DNA of 64,000 nt from the NCBI GenBank assembly GCA_022606425.2, contig JAHDVF020000101.1:310001-374000 (forward strand), read 5' to 3'. This document shows positions 51,036 to 60,734 of the stretch, piece by piece (the stretch's first letter is position 1; each line of letters starts with the position of its first letter). The notes under the pieces were generated by a model that was not told the DNA's origin, ran no database searches, and worked only from the letters and a program-made list of their open reading frames with translations. Both the position numbers and the translations under genes were made by a program. The stretch comes from Lepidostoma basale. Its lineage: Eukaryota; Arthropoda; Insecta; Trichoptera; Lepidostomatidae.

Positions 51036-51250
51036 ATAACTAACTACCCATCGCGCCGTTTCCCCGGAGGGATTGGTAGGCAGAGATGATAAACATACCT
51101 CTCGAGCTTCCTTTATATTCATACATCGTTACATGCACACTCGTCGATTAGTCTATGAATGTAGAGGAATCGAGAAAAGTATGTCAGGAAAGAACACCAG
51201 GGGGGTCCATGATGTTCTTTGGGTGATGGGACTGATTCGTTAGTTAGTTA
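51036..51250. mobile_element. Head-to-head inverted pair of RTE-A 3' ends
   Basis: 51036-51154 is a minus-strand 3' end with TAACTAAC tail at the left; 51155-51250 is a plus-strand 3' end with GTTAGTTAG tail at the right. They join at the RRACM/CMNVEE codons. The flanks TTATAAC and GTTATAAT are symmetric. Confidence 0.78.
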
Positions 51251-51395
51251 TAATAATAATTAATCTAATTATAATAGCGCCTTTTTCGTGAGTCGATTTT
51301 AACGAAATAATTGGGGGGACGGGTGTCTGCTAAAGCCGAAAGTCCGTTATATAAAAATAAGTTAAAAATAAAATAAACCCTTTTTTTAACCCTTT

Positions 51396-51562
51396 TTTTA
51401 ACTAACTAACTAACCATCACGCCTTCTCTCCGAAGGGGTAGGCAGAAAGAATGGACTGCCACACTTTTCTTTCCTGACATATTTCTCTCGCTTCCTCAAC
51501 ATTCATACATCGTGTCATGCACGCGCGTCGATTTCTCTGACTCCTCACATGGCCGACATTCA
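51396..51562 (-). mobile_element. RTE-A 3' end inside the second Tigger copy
   Basis: (GTTA)n tail at the left, last ~45 codons (NVGHVRSQRNRRACMTRCMN, ILSAYPFGEKA). UUCG hairpin. Confidence 0.85.
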
Positions 51563-51603
51563 AATTCAAATGACAAACAACTTCCGTTTTTTTAAATATG
51601 TAC

Positions 51604-51938
51604 GGTAGGGACATCCCTTATATGGGCAAATGGGCCTTTTTTGGATTATTGAAACGCATACCCCCTAATTATGTTTAATAGTCTACTAGTTACCCAAATA
51701 CAGAATTGCAACTTCCTTAGTTAATTCTAACCCGTGCCGACTTGCCCTCAAAGTTTTAGAAAATAGCCGCTTTCAGTGTCTCTTAAATGTAGTTGTAGAT
51801 GATCACTTAAAACCATTAAGTTAGATAAATATCCACTGTTCCGAATAAGGAAAAAAATTGTTTTCGGATGTTTTAGGCCCAAATGAATAAAACAATGCAT
51901 TGTAAAATTAAAACTTTGAAAAATGAGGGACACCCTAA
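51604..51938. mobile_element. 335-bp TIR element with TGTAC target duplication
   Basis: TGTAC at 51599-51603 and 51939-51943; the first Tigger copy has a single TGTAC there. Ends GGTAGGGACATCCCTTATAT and, inverted, TTAGGGTGTCCCTCATT. No transposase. Confidence 0.78.
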
Positions 51939-52311
51939 TGTACACTGTATTAAGATATAAATAAACAATAGAAAACACAAACAAAATTCTACTTATTATC
52001 TTCGGACACTCGTCGTGAAGTGGCGTTGCTGTTTGAAATCGACGTGCTTGCTTTCGGTCATGCCGCTTTGAAAAGGGAATTAATTTTTATTTGCACTTTT
52101 GAAGTTTGCTGTTTTGTTACGAATAGTCAATAAATGTCATTAGATTGTCGAGATGGGATCTTACCACTGATAACTTCATTTTTATCCGTGTTGTTTCTTC
52201 TTCTTCGCTATCTTTACTTCCATCTTCGGCATTGCGTCTCAAATTGTAGTGCTAGACGTATGACGTGATTATCAAGGCCGCTAAAAATCGTTTACATGCG
52301 GCGACACTTGA

Positions 52312-53116
52312 ATTTCTTTTTCATCGTCTCCCTCAGCCTATTCCCGTCCACTCCTGGACAAATGCCTCTTCTGTGCAGACTGCATCTAGGTTATTCCGAC
52401 GTGTCTGTTCAAATCATCCTTCCACCGTAGTTGTGATCGCCCTGCACTTCTCTTCGCCGTCCACGGACTCCAAGTCAACAGTCTTCTTGTCCTCTTTTCA
52501 TTTGAGCTTCTGGCTACGTGACCACCTGCCTCTTGCCATTTTAGAGTCGCCACTCGGTGGATGATGTCAGTGACCTTTGTTTTTTCTCTCCCCGTATCAT
52601 TCTGACTTTGTCTCTTAGGCTTATTCTTGGCTCCTTCCATGGCTCTTTGGGTCACTCGTAGTCTCTCGGCACTTTGTTTGGACAATGTATAATTACAGTT
52701 TAAGACCATAATTACCAACTGGCAGAATGCAGGCTTCCATAGACTTTTCGTTTCAGGTTGATCGGTATTTTCCGGTTTTTAAGGTTGTAACTTATGTTTC
52801 CGAAAGCTGCCCAGCTTAGTCCAATTCTTCTTTTTAGCTCTGCGGTTTGGTTATCTCGGCCCAATCCAATATTGTGTCCCAGGTATGTATATTTTTGAAT
52901 ATTCTCAATTCTGTTGTTGCCGTCCACATTGATTTCAAGCCTTTCCGTGCCCATCACCTTGGTCTTTGCCAGGTTCATATTCAAACCTACAGATTTGGAT
53001 ACATCGTTTAGTTCTTTCAACATTTCAGCTAGTTCCTCCGGAGTGTTGCTCACGATCGGCAAAACGTAGATGGTTTAAATATTTTCCATCAGCACGGATT
53101 CCTTTAGTTTCTCAGT
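52312..53116 (-). mobile_element. RTE-D LINE 3' end with target duplication
   Basis: CACTTGAATT occurs at about 52302-52311 and 53117-53126. Minus strand frame 52712-53062 reads TPEELAEMLKELNDVSKSVG, LNMNLAKTKVMGTERLEINV and RRIGLSWAAFGNISYNLKNR. A second frame reads QSAERLRVTQRAMEGAK and GHVARSSNEKRTRRLLTWSP. 5'-truncated before YADD. Confidence 0.92.
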
Positions 53117-53213
53117 TCACTTGAATTTAAGCATGTATAATATTAACACGACTTTTTTGTCCGTTATATCCGAAGTTCGTTAAATAGAGGCCCGTTATAT
53201 CAAGGTTTTACTG

Positions 53214-53664
53214 TAATCTCTAAGAAATTATATAATTGGCTGTAGTTTGCAAGACTCAAATTTTTCACTGGATTGATTGTGTTGCCGTATAAATATGCCG
53301 CTTTCGATTTCAAAACCATCTCATAATAAGGATATCTTTAATACAAGAGTAATATTTACGGACTAGTCCATTGTGTGGCGGCGGTACGGCTACCATTCAC
53401 CCCGGAGATTGTTCCCGGCGACAAGACGCCGCTAATCCAATCATTGTCCAGCCTCCTATTGTCGCATCTCACCGCTGGACCAGCGCACCCATCCTAAACG
53501 AATTACATACTCTGTCATAACAATAAATAACCCCAATAAGCTTTTATTGTGCAAATGTGTAATGCTTAACATTTAAGTTTACGTACAAAGAAGATATTTT
53601 AACAATGATGTAAAACTACATATTAAGTAACAAACATATCTTCTTCTTCCTTGCTGTATTTCAT
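53214..53664. other. Single-copy island and AT-rich flank
   Basis: 53360-53520 is GC-rich and unique (CGGCGACAAGACGCCGC, TAATCCAATCATTG, AAGCTTTTATTGTG), with homeodomain-type words. No frame. 53580-53640 carries a PLE2 flank word (ACAATGATGTAAAACTACAT). Confidence 0.42.
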
Positions 53665-54497
53665 TTCATTTTATTTATTTATTTTAAACATATCTAAAGC
53701 ATCACAGAATTTTTTTCCAATACACTAAAGGTACAAGTTAGAGATACACAATAATAAGTAATACATAATAGATTAATAAAAAGAGAGAGAAACATAAGAT
53801 ACATGACAAATTAATAAAATAAATATACCAAACAATTATAATAAAGATAGTACTTCCCTCAGATGAGCCAAACTATCACAAAATATGTCAAACTCCGAGG
53901 TGATACGATTAAGCAAAGATATTGCTCTACCTACCGGCATAACCATTGGCAGGTTGGTTCTGCATCGTGGCAGATAAAACAGTCTATGGCCCCTTTGTCG
54001 AAGATAATTATCAGACCTACATCACTCAGGATTTCCGAGTTGTGTATACAACCGCCTATCAGTCGAAAGAAATGAACACCCAAGTGAATGTCTCCGAGTG
54101 ACTGGTAGCCTAGCATCCCTAGCAAGAGCCTCGGGTAATATCCATACTCCCTTAGATAGAGGTATCGCAGTGCACCCTCTCCACCATCAGGGAATATCGA
54201 GCCTCATGCGGCGCCCAGATAATGGAACTAAATTCCAACCGACTTCTCACCAGAAAGTTATACAGCAGCTTCAGCACCTGAATATTACGAAAGATCTTGG
54301 CGTTTCCAATGACAAAACCAAGCATTTTGAGGGAGCTATTACATAGTTAAGTTATGTGAAGACTAAACGACAAGCGAGCATCGAACAACACCCCTAGATC
54401 CATGGACGTCGACGCTCTTTCGAGCTGGGCTTCATCCATTAGATATCTGAAGTAAATTGTTTTAGTTGCTCGTGTAAACGACATTACAAAACACTGA
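53665..54497 (-). mobile_element. Jockey-like family G-b, longest copy
   Basis: The 3' UTR at the left matches 41400. Minus strand then encodes YYPRLLLGMLGYQSLGDIHL, GVHFFRLIGGCIHNSEILSD; further upstream LVRSRLEFSSIIWAPHEAR-like sequence and, at 54347-54497, FTRATKTIYFRYLMDEAQLE and DLGVLFDARLSFSLHI, the segment just after the RT palm in Jockey-type LINEs. Confidence 0.87.
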
Positions 54498-54620
54498 CCT
54501 ATGTGGTCTGTTCTCCAGAGTGTTGCTCCTCTTGTGAGGTAGATTCTCAGCTGTCCTTCCATCTTTTAGGAGGCCTTATTGATTATGCAATGCATTATAG
54601 GGGAATCTGGTGGTGTACAT
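54498..54620 (-). mobile_element. RTE-B 3' end with internal deletion
   Basis: ACCTATGTGGTCTGTTCTCC, CTTCCATCTTTTAGGAGGCC, then directly TTGATTATGCAATGCA; 30 bp present in other copies are missing. Truncated at 54620. Confidence 0.82.
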
Positions 54621-54945
54621 ATTAACAATATCTATTATTTTTAAATGCTGGAAAATTGATTTCAACCCTTACAGCAATCACTGAATATTTTCAATTAACT
54701 AGATTAAACAAGACGCGTATTAAAATAATTCACCCTTCCGTGGGCGCCACCCCCGCACGACATATTTGCCCTCTGTGATGAGCTGATGGGGAGGACACCC
54801 CTGAACATCGCCCGGGGTGCTAACGATTAACTGTAACAAACTGGGAACATAATACGCGTAGTCAATCAGGATAGAACCCCGGCTATGTTTGCCGGAAAAC
54901 TGCGATTTGTTGGATTACACTGTGTAAACAAGGAAGTCATTTGTA
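54621..54945. other. Single-copy GC-richer island
   Basis: 54735-54900 is unique and GC-rich (CCGTGGGCGCCACCCCCGC, AACATCGCCCGGGGTGCTAA). No frame. Confidence 0.4.
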
Positions 54946-55020
54946 TGCGTGGTGCAGTGGTTAATATGTTTGATCGTAATCGAAGGGTCGTGTGTTCGAT
55001 CGTATTTTTGTTAACCCTCT
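54946..55020 (+). mobile_element. SINE3-like tRNA-derived head
   Basis: GCGTGGTGCAGTGGTTAATA carries a good A box, and GGGTCGTGTGTTCGATCGTA a B box at tRNA spacing. No CCA end or stem closure, so a SINE head rather than a tRNA gene. Confidence 0.6.
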
Positions 55021-55074
55021 TCAAAATATGTATTTAAATTTTCGTTTTTATCGTACTTTGTATAGTATTTTTGT

Positions 55075-55564
55075 TTTTTTGAACAATGATGTTTTTACAT
55101 TACCCATATTAAATAATTAATACTATACTTAGGAAATTGAAAAATATTGTTTAATACATAATAAAAAAATATTCCAAAACAAGACATGTTTCGGAGGATA
55201 CCTCCATCTTTAGGTGTAAAAATATAATAAAAACTAAACAAAGAAACACTTATAAAAAAAGCATTTAAAATTCGATACAATAATTCAAATTTAAAAATTA
55301 ACCTGTGCTATTTGTTATAAGTAGGTACTAACAATTATTTTTTAACAGTAGGAACTAATAAATAATAATAATACATGATGACAACATAAAAAAACATACG
55401 TTTGAAAAGGCATAATTTATATAGAAATTAATAAATGATTAATTTTGATATGATTGGGAATGGGAGCTTTGAATAATTAATACGATAAAAAACGTCTGCC
55501 TTATAATAGTTTTATCTGTTTTATGTAGACTCCATTTTTCTCCTTATTTTGGATTTTTTTACAA
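55075..55564. mobile_element. Hammerhead-containing repeat (PLE2) and flanks
   Basis: ACAATGATGTTTTTACATTA and AATAATTAATACTATAC flank the motif at 55183-55217; TGAATAATTAATACGATAAA, AACGTCTGCC (55470-55500) is a second flank. A paralogous arrangement is at 58080-58460, with shared sequence AAAATATAATAAAAACTAAA. Confidence 0.65.
55183..55217 (-). ncRNA. Hammerhead-like motif, one core substitution
   Basis: Minus strand: ACAC, CTAAAGA (55207-55213), T, GGAGG/CCTCC stem II with a TAT loop, GAAA (55189-55192), ACATGT, C. G5 is A here, so probably inactive. ACAC should pair with GTGT, which is TTGT in this copy. Confidence 0.6.
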
Positions 55565-55770
55565 ATTCATTTCAAGGGGATAGAACGCTTGGCTCCTGAT
55601 CCAGGGGACATGGGTTCAAGCCTGGACACGACCAGATACCTTCTTCATAATAATGAGCTATTTTCGGCTCACAATGAAGATTGTAAAATTAATTCTAATA
55701 TCATTGATTAAAATCCTCGGTATTAGTCTTTTTAAAAATAATAATAATAATAATAAATTAATGTTAAAAT
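55565..55770 (+). mobile_element. SINE2, tRNA-derived, (AAT)n tail
   Basis: GGATAGAACGCTTGGCTCCT is the A-box region and ATGGGTTCAAGCCTGGAC the B box. Body CAATGAAGATTGTAAAATTA, then AAAAATAATAATAATAATAA. Matches 44817-44976 inverted. Confidence 0.85.
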
Positions 55771-55888
55771 TAAAAAAACTAAATTGTGTTTTTGAAGCTG
55801 ACACAGAGCCATTTACATTATATGTTAGACATTAAAAAAGTAAAGTTTATAATAAAATATATGTTATGTTTTATATTTATACGTCTAA
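55771..55888. other. AT-rich spacer
   Basis: Nothing recognised. Confidence 0.4.
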
Positions 55889-56385
55889 TCTTCTTCTTCT
55901 TCTTCTTCGTCAGCCTTCATCGGTCCACTGCTGGACATAGACCTCTTCCCTTCCTTTCCACTCGTCTCTATTTTCTGTCAGCTACAGCCACATTTCCCCC
56001 ACCATTGCGGCCTGCCGACGTTTCTCCTATTCTCCCATGGTCTCCACCTTATTATTTTCTGGGTCCATCTATCCTCACTCTGTCTCGCCACATGACCCGC
56101 CCATTGCCACTTCAGTCTCGCTAGTCGTTCCATGATGTCCGTTATTTTTGTTCGGCGTCTAATCTCCTCATTTCTGATTCTATCTCGGAGACTGACGCCG
56201 AGCATATGTCTTTCCATGGAACGCTGCGTGACTCTTAATCTCTCTACATTTCTCTTGGTGAGGGTCATAGTCTTCATCTCATAAGTCATCACCGGCAGTA
56301 TGCATGGATCATAGACTTTTCTCTTTAGAAATATTGGAGTTTCTTTGCTTTTAAAGACGTGTTTTAGTTTGCCGAAAGTTCATAG
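55889..56385 (-). mobile_element. RTE-E LINE 3' end
   Basis: (GAA)n end at the left. Minus strand reads FGKLKHVFKSKETPIFLKRK, VYDPCILPVMTYEMKTMTLT, MERHMLGVSLRDRIRNEEIR, RLARLKWQWAGHVARQSEDR and RWRPWENRRNVGRPQ; about 30 codons after GRPQ are deleted compared with 38985-39440. Confidence 0.9.
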
Positions 56386-56514
56386 TCTAATACACAAAAA
56401 AAAAAACAATTAAATAGTCCATTGTTTTGGCCGAAACAATATGATACCTTAACATTTTAAAAACTGTGAAATTAAATAACTTTGTTTTTGCATCACAATT
56501 GTATTTTATTTTAC
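56386..56514. other. AT-rich spacer
   Basis: Nothing recognised. Confidence 0.4.
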
Positions 56515-56560
56515 GCGACAGCTGTTTCATCAACCTATGTTGACATCATCAGGTGTTACA
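56515..56560 (-). ncRNA. Hammerhead motif with intact core
   Basis: Minus strand: CTGATGA (56546-56552), one unpaired T, stem II GTCAAC/GTTGAT around ATAG, GAAA (56525-56528), ACAGCTGT (56518-56525) and C before the cleavage site. All core bases are canonical. ACAGCTGT is self-complementary over 8 bases, so stem III may form between two molecules. Stem I is weak here. Confidence 0.62.
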
Positions 56561-57174
56561 ATAGTATATCAAATGTCAAATTTTCGTAATTTTTCGAATC
56601 TTTATGTGTTCCTATGTCAATTTGAATAATTTTTTAAAAAATATTCAATAAAATTATTCAAATTAACAATTTGAATTTTTTTTTTTAATAATTTTTAATC
56701 TTTCGATTGCCAGTTCTACGTTTCACTTGTGTCAATAAGGGTTGGTACCCGATCTCCGCGTGTGAGTAGGTCTTTATTTACGATAAATCTGTCGCATTGT
56801 TTGATTTAACCCCAACTAGCGGTGCATCATATTTGCCGTAGGTAATTGTTAAGGGAGTATTTACCCCCGCGAGGTATCGGGGTGAGCGCGGTACTCGGAT
56901 TATTGCGGGGAGGACACACCCCCATAATCATGCACGCAGACTACCTATACGGTATGCGGGGTGAAATATTGCTCAAATATTGGCATGACCGTTTATAAAA
57001 ATATATATTTTTAATGACATGTGGAAAGTGCCCAAGTAGGATCCCACGAACCAGTTAAGATGTTAACAGATTTTGAGGAAAAACAATATTTAAATGTTGT
57101 GTTCTGTATTTTTTCCTCTCTGTTGTAGTCCTCGTAATTTCAAGGATAAGTCATAATATTTTATATATTGTATA
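56561..57174. other. AT-rich flank and single-copy GC-richer island
   Basis: 56750-56970 is GC-rich and unique (GGTGAGCGCGGTACTCGGAT, GCGGGGAGGACACACCCCC). Part of its style resembles 54770-54830 (GGGGAGGACACCCC), but no long match. No frame. Confidence 0.4.
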
Positions 57175-57352
57175 TACAGGGTGTTCCAGAAGTCGACGTC
57201 CAGCCGGAAACGGATGATAGGGCAAATCATGCTAGTTATGAGAAATATGTAAAAAATTCTATGTTTTGTATTTTTAAAATTATAAGCTTTTAAAAAATAT
57301 CGAAAAAATCAATACCCTGCTTTTTTACATTATTCATCTGGAACACCCTGTA
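57175..57352. mobile_element. 178-bp TIR element (MITE)
   Basis: TACAGGGTGTTCCAGA (57175-57190) is exactly inverted at 57337-57352. TA dinucleotides flank both ends. No coding capacity. Confidence 0.82.
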
Positions 57353-57459
57353 TAAAAAGACTTTTTTCGATTATATTTTTATTAAATACCTGAGGATAGA
57401 GGTCACCTCCAAAACATTGTCATGTTTTAATATTTTTATTTTATAAAGATATTTAATTA
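57353..57459. other. AT-rich spacer
   Basis: Nothing recognised. Confidence 0.4.
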
Positions 57460-57880
57460 TTAATTCGTCATTATGGGCCTGATGCATGTTCTATAAATTC
57501 TAACTTTGTTTTCCACTAGCATATGCTTATTGTCCCAGACAGTGTCCCTTAGACATCCGGAGATAACTGCAGCTTTATCAGTCTGTTTTTTAACTTCACT
57601 ATATAGATTGCTGCAACTAGATATCTCCACACCCAGATATCTGAACTTCATGACCTGTTTTATGGGTTTATCGTCTACAACCAATTTGCATCTGAGAGGC
57701 TGTCTGGATATTGTTAGACATTTTGTTTTTGCGATGGATATCATCATATTATACCATATATTTCAAACAGTGTGACGCAAGATGGAACCTATAAAGTATT
57801 CTTTGTAGATCGTCTTCACTTTCTATCAGTATTGTTGCATCGTCAGTATAGCATACCACATAAATTTTATACATATGTCG
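57460..57880 (-). mobile_element. RTE-J LINE fragment with YTDD box
   Basis: Upstream part reads VCYTDDATILIESEDDLQR, the RT catalytic box with T for A, then after a stop ISIAKTKCLTISRQPLRCKL, KQVMKFRYLGVEISSCSNLY and MLVENKVRIYRTCIRPIM. Both ends are cut. Confidence 0.88.
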
Positions 57881-58149
57881 TTTCCATAAAATAATATAAC
57901 ACTTTAATTAAAAAGACGTTTTATTTGTTTTAACAAAATATAAATTAATGTGTAACCTTTTGATTCTTAAAACCATTCTTATGAAGAAAGCCCATCATCA
58001 AATTTGTTCCTGTGATTTTATGAAAATAGAATAATAAAACGGCTTCAGAAAATTTAACATTTTCAGTGAATTTGATATTATCTAATTTAATATACTTAGG
58101 AAATTGAAAATAACTTTGCTTAATCCACAGAATATTTAAAAAAATATTT
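57881..58149. other. AT-rich sequence
   Basis: Nothing recognised apart from the TTAATATACTTAGGAAATTG word shared with 55120-55140. Confidence 0.4.
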
Positions 58150-58215
58150 TAAAACACGACATGTTTCGGAGGATACCTTAATTTTCAGGTGTAAAAATAT
58201 AATAAAAACTAAACA
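58150..58215 (-). ncRNA. Hammerhead-like motif, one core substitution
   Basis: Minus strand: ACAC (stem I), CTGAAAA (58182-58188, G8 changed to A), damaged stem II, CCGAAACATGTC and GTGT (58154-58157), which pairs with ACAC. Stem I is intact here while it is lost at 55183-55217; the two copies decayed differently. Confidence 0.58.
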
Positions 58216-58712
58216 AAGAAAGATTAATTATAAAAACGCATTTGAAATTCGATACAATAATTCAAATTAAAAAAATTAACCTGGGCTATTTGCTAAAAGT
58301 ACTGATAATTATTTTTTTAACAGTAAGAACTTATAAATAATATTAAATAATAATAATGCATGATGATAATATAAAAAAATATATATAAATAATTGTAATT
58401 TAGAAAAAACATACATTTGAAGATACATAATTTACCTATATAGAAATTAATAAATGCAGTTGATATTATCTATTATAATTTACTTTACGAGTATACAAAA
58501 CTAAAGGTATTTTCACGTTCTCATCAAGTATTTGGTCTTGTCCTGGGGCTGTTGGGGTGGTTATCCGAGACATACTCTCCGAGGGGGTATGCAGTTGAGA
58601 GCGTTGTTCTCAGACAGCAATTAAAATCAACCCGAAGGCGAAATGCGAGTACCATACACATCTAAAGGGACAATGATCATTCTTGATATTGTAATGTACA
58701 AATGCCTTCAGA
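58216..58712. other. Repeat flank, then single-copy sequence
   Basis: 58196-58460 matches 55217-55445. 58510-58640 is unique and GC-balanced (TCTCCGAGGGGGTATGCAG). No gene. Confidence 0.45.
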
Positions 58713-58840
58713 AATAACTAACTAACCACCACGTCGTCTCCCCGGAGGGGTAGGCATACTTCTTTCGATTCCTCTACATTCATAAATCGTGTCATGCACG
58801 TGGCCGACATTTAATATTAGATTGATTTGAACATAATTAT
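58713..58840 (-). mobile_element. RTE-A 3' end with deletion
   Basis: TAACTAACC tail, UCCG hairpin, last codons with the RSILSAYP segment deleted. Confidence 0.8.
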
Positions 58841-58849
58841 TATTAAACA

Positions 58850-59333
58850 AACAAACTAACTAACCATCACGCCGTCTCCCCGAAGGGGTAGGCAGAAAGA
58901 ATGGACTGCCACACTTTTCTTTTCTGACATATTTCTTTTGATTCCTCAACATTCATACATCGTGTCATGCACGCTCGTCAATTTCTCTGACTCCTCACAT
59001 GGCCGACATTCAATATTTGATTTATTTGATCGTGCTCGGTCTTCCTCTATTTCTGGTTCCATTTACATCGTCAACATATAATTTTTTTACCATTCTTTCT
59101 TCATTCATTCTTTCCATGTGTCCAAACCATCTAAATGATCCTTTCATTATTTTGTTCATAACACCATCATTCGCACCGCATTCACTTCTTATATTTTCAA
59201 TCGACACTATCATACACAGAGTATCCACACATTCGTCTAAGAGATCTCATTTTTACTGCATTTATTCTACTTTCATCTTTCTTTTGCCAGTTCCATGCTT
59301 CGCTTCCATTCATAAGGGTCGGTAGAAGAACAC
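58850..59333 (-). mobile_element. RTE-A LINE 3' end
   Basis: Tail at the left, UUCG hairpin; frame reads NIRSECGANDGVMNKIMKGS, FRWFGHMERMNEERMVKKLY and VDDVNGTRNRGRP. Truncated near NGVLLPTL. Confidence 0.88.
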
Positions 59334-59600
59334 CAATTATTATTATTATTATTATTATTTTGTTGAATCGCTCTTTACATCATGACAGCATGAGCCAAAT
59401 CGATGTAAAATGTATTTATAGCTATCATAGTGATTCTCGTGACATGTGATAGGTAGCTAATCTATCGCCATTTTATTGTCACGTGAATTCTACACCAGAC
59501 CAAAGACAGTGCGACAATCGCATTGCCCTCGACGGGAATAGAACCCGGAACTTTCGGAGTGGCAGACAATGCACTTACCACTCGGCCACGAAGGTCGTGC
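59334..59600 (-). mobile_element. SINE1
   Basis: (ATT)n tail, AATCGCTCTTTACATCATGA, CACGTGAATTCTACACCAGA, inverted B box and complete head CACTCGGCCACGAAGGTCG. Inserted between two RTE-A fragments. Confidence 0.9.
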
Positions 59601-59882
59601 CTAATTTTCCTCGGCCTACTTCTATTTCTAGCTCCGTTCACACCTTTACATTTATATTCACCGTTCTGTCTTCATTTTTCTTTCCACATGTCCACACCAT
59701 CTTAATGACCCTTTTATTATTTTGTTCATAACACTTTCATTCGCACCGCATTCTATTTTTATATTTGCATTTGACACTCTATCATATAGGTACAGATTTA
59801 CCACACACAGATCTCATTTCCACTGCATTTATTCTACTCTCATTCTTCCTTTGCCATTTTCATGCTACACTTCCATACATAT
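59601..59882 (-). mobile_element. RTE-A fragment without 3' end
   Basis: From the RGRPR segment back to YGSxAWxW: minus strand ESVMNKIIKGSLRWCGHVE-like with deletions. The SINE1 occupies the position of its missing 3' end. Confidence 0.78.
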
Positions 59883-60734
59883 GTTACAGATGTAATCTAT
59901 ATAAATAAAAGTCAATGTTCATGTATACTCGTATGAACGCTATAGACTTGACAAATAATACTGAATCGTTTGCACCGAAATTTTAACTTTGGGAAAGGTT
60001 TAAAAAATGTGTAAAAATGCACTTCTAAAGTGAAATCATAGTGTGACAGGCAAATAGTTATTTTATCGCTAGGGGCGTTACAGTCTATATTGGTGTGAAC
60101 TAATTTTATATGTGTGTAATGTGAGTCACCGAGAGATGGCGCTCGTAGCGATTTAAATGACAGCTGTCAATCGTGAGTAGATCGCCATGACATTACTGCA
60201 CGTGTATTAAAGCAAATTTTTAAATTATTAAATGATTTCATTGTTAATCGTCTTGTATTTGCGAGAAACACGTTGTTGGATGGCTCAAATGAATTGACAT
60301 CGAGCTTCTATTTGTTTAATTCATATATATTCTGTATGCATTCAGCAATACCGAAGCGTCTTCCGGTCTGTCCTAGTATTTTTAATACAAAATAATCAAC
60401 GGACTGTAGAAGTAAAAATTGACTACTGCAATACTTCACCCCGAGTCACGAGTTGCATACGCCTTCCAACCAAATGCTATTTGTCTTGCTCACTCTCATA
60501 CGTATGAAAGAAACGAAAGTATCTCCAGTAATTTTTTAGAAAAAATACTAATACATCCGATACCTCCTTGATCGTCATGAATTCCTGGTGATTAATATAT
60601 TCAAAACATAATTTTGTATTGAGAATTCGAGAATTTGGGATTTGTATTCAAAAATTTAAAAAACAATTCAATTGAAAACTTCGAATTAATTTCGTTTTCA
60701 TGATTTTATATAATTTTTAATTTAATAAAGTTGA
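59883..60734. other. Unassigned sequence; possible Helitron-like 5' end
   Basis: TCTATATAAATAAAAGTCAA near 59897 resembles the start of insect Helitron-type elements, a weak match. GAGAGATGGCGCTCGTAGCG (60130) is a common insect repeat word. No gene. Confidence 0.25.

Larger units (their letters stand above)
51290..53213. mobile_element. Pogo/Tigger-like DNA transposon, second copy (reverse)
   Basis: The right end (CCGTTATATCAAGGTTTTACTG, ending 53213) matches the left end of the first copy inverted; the left end (TCGATTTTAACG...) is decayed. Interior matches 32130-32310, 32740-32943 and 33343-33442 inverted. Insertions: RTE-A (51396-51562), a small TIR element (51604-51938), RTE-D (52312-53116). 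Confidence 0.82.

Noticed and set aside
54946..55020. tRNA gene
   Set aside because: The A and B boxes are good, but acceptor and anticodon stems do not pair.
57460..57880. Functional reverse transcriptase with a YTDD active site
   Set aside because: Both ends are cut, and a stop lies soon after the YTDD box; it is a pseudogene fragment.
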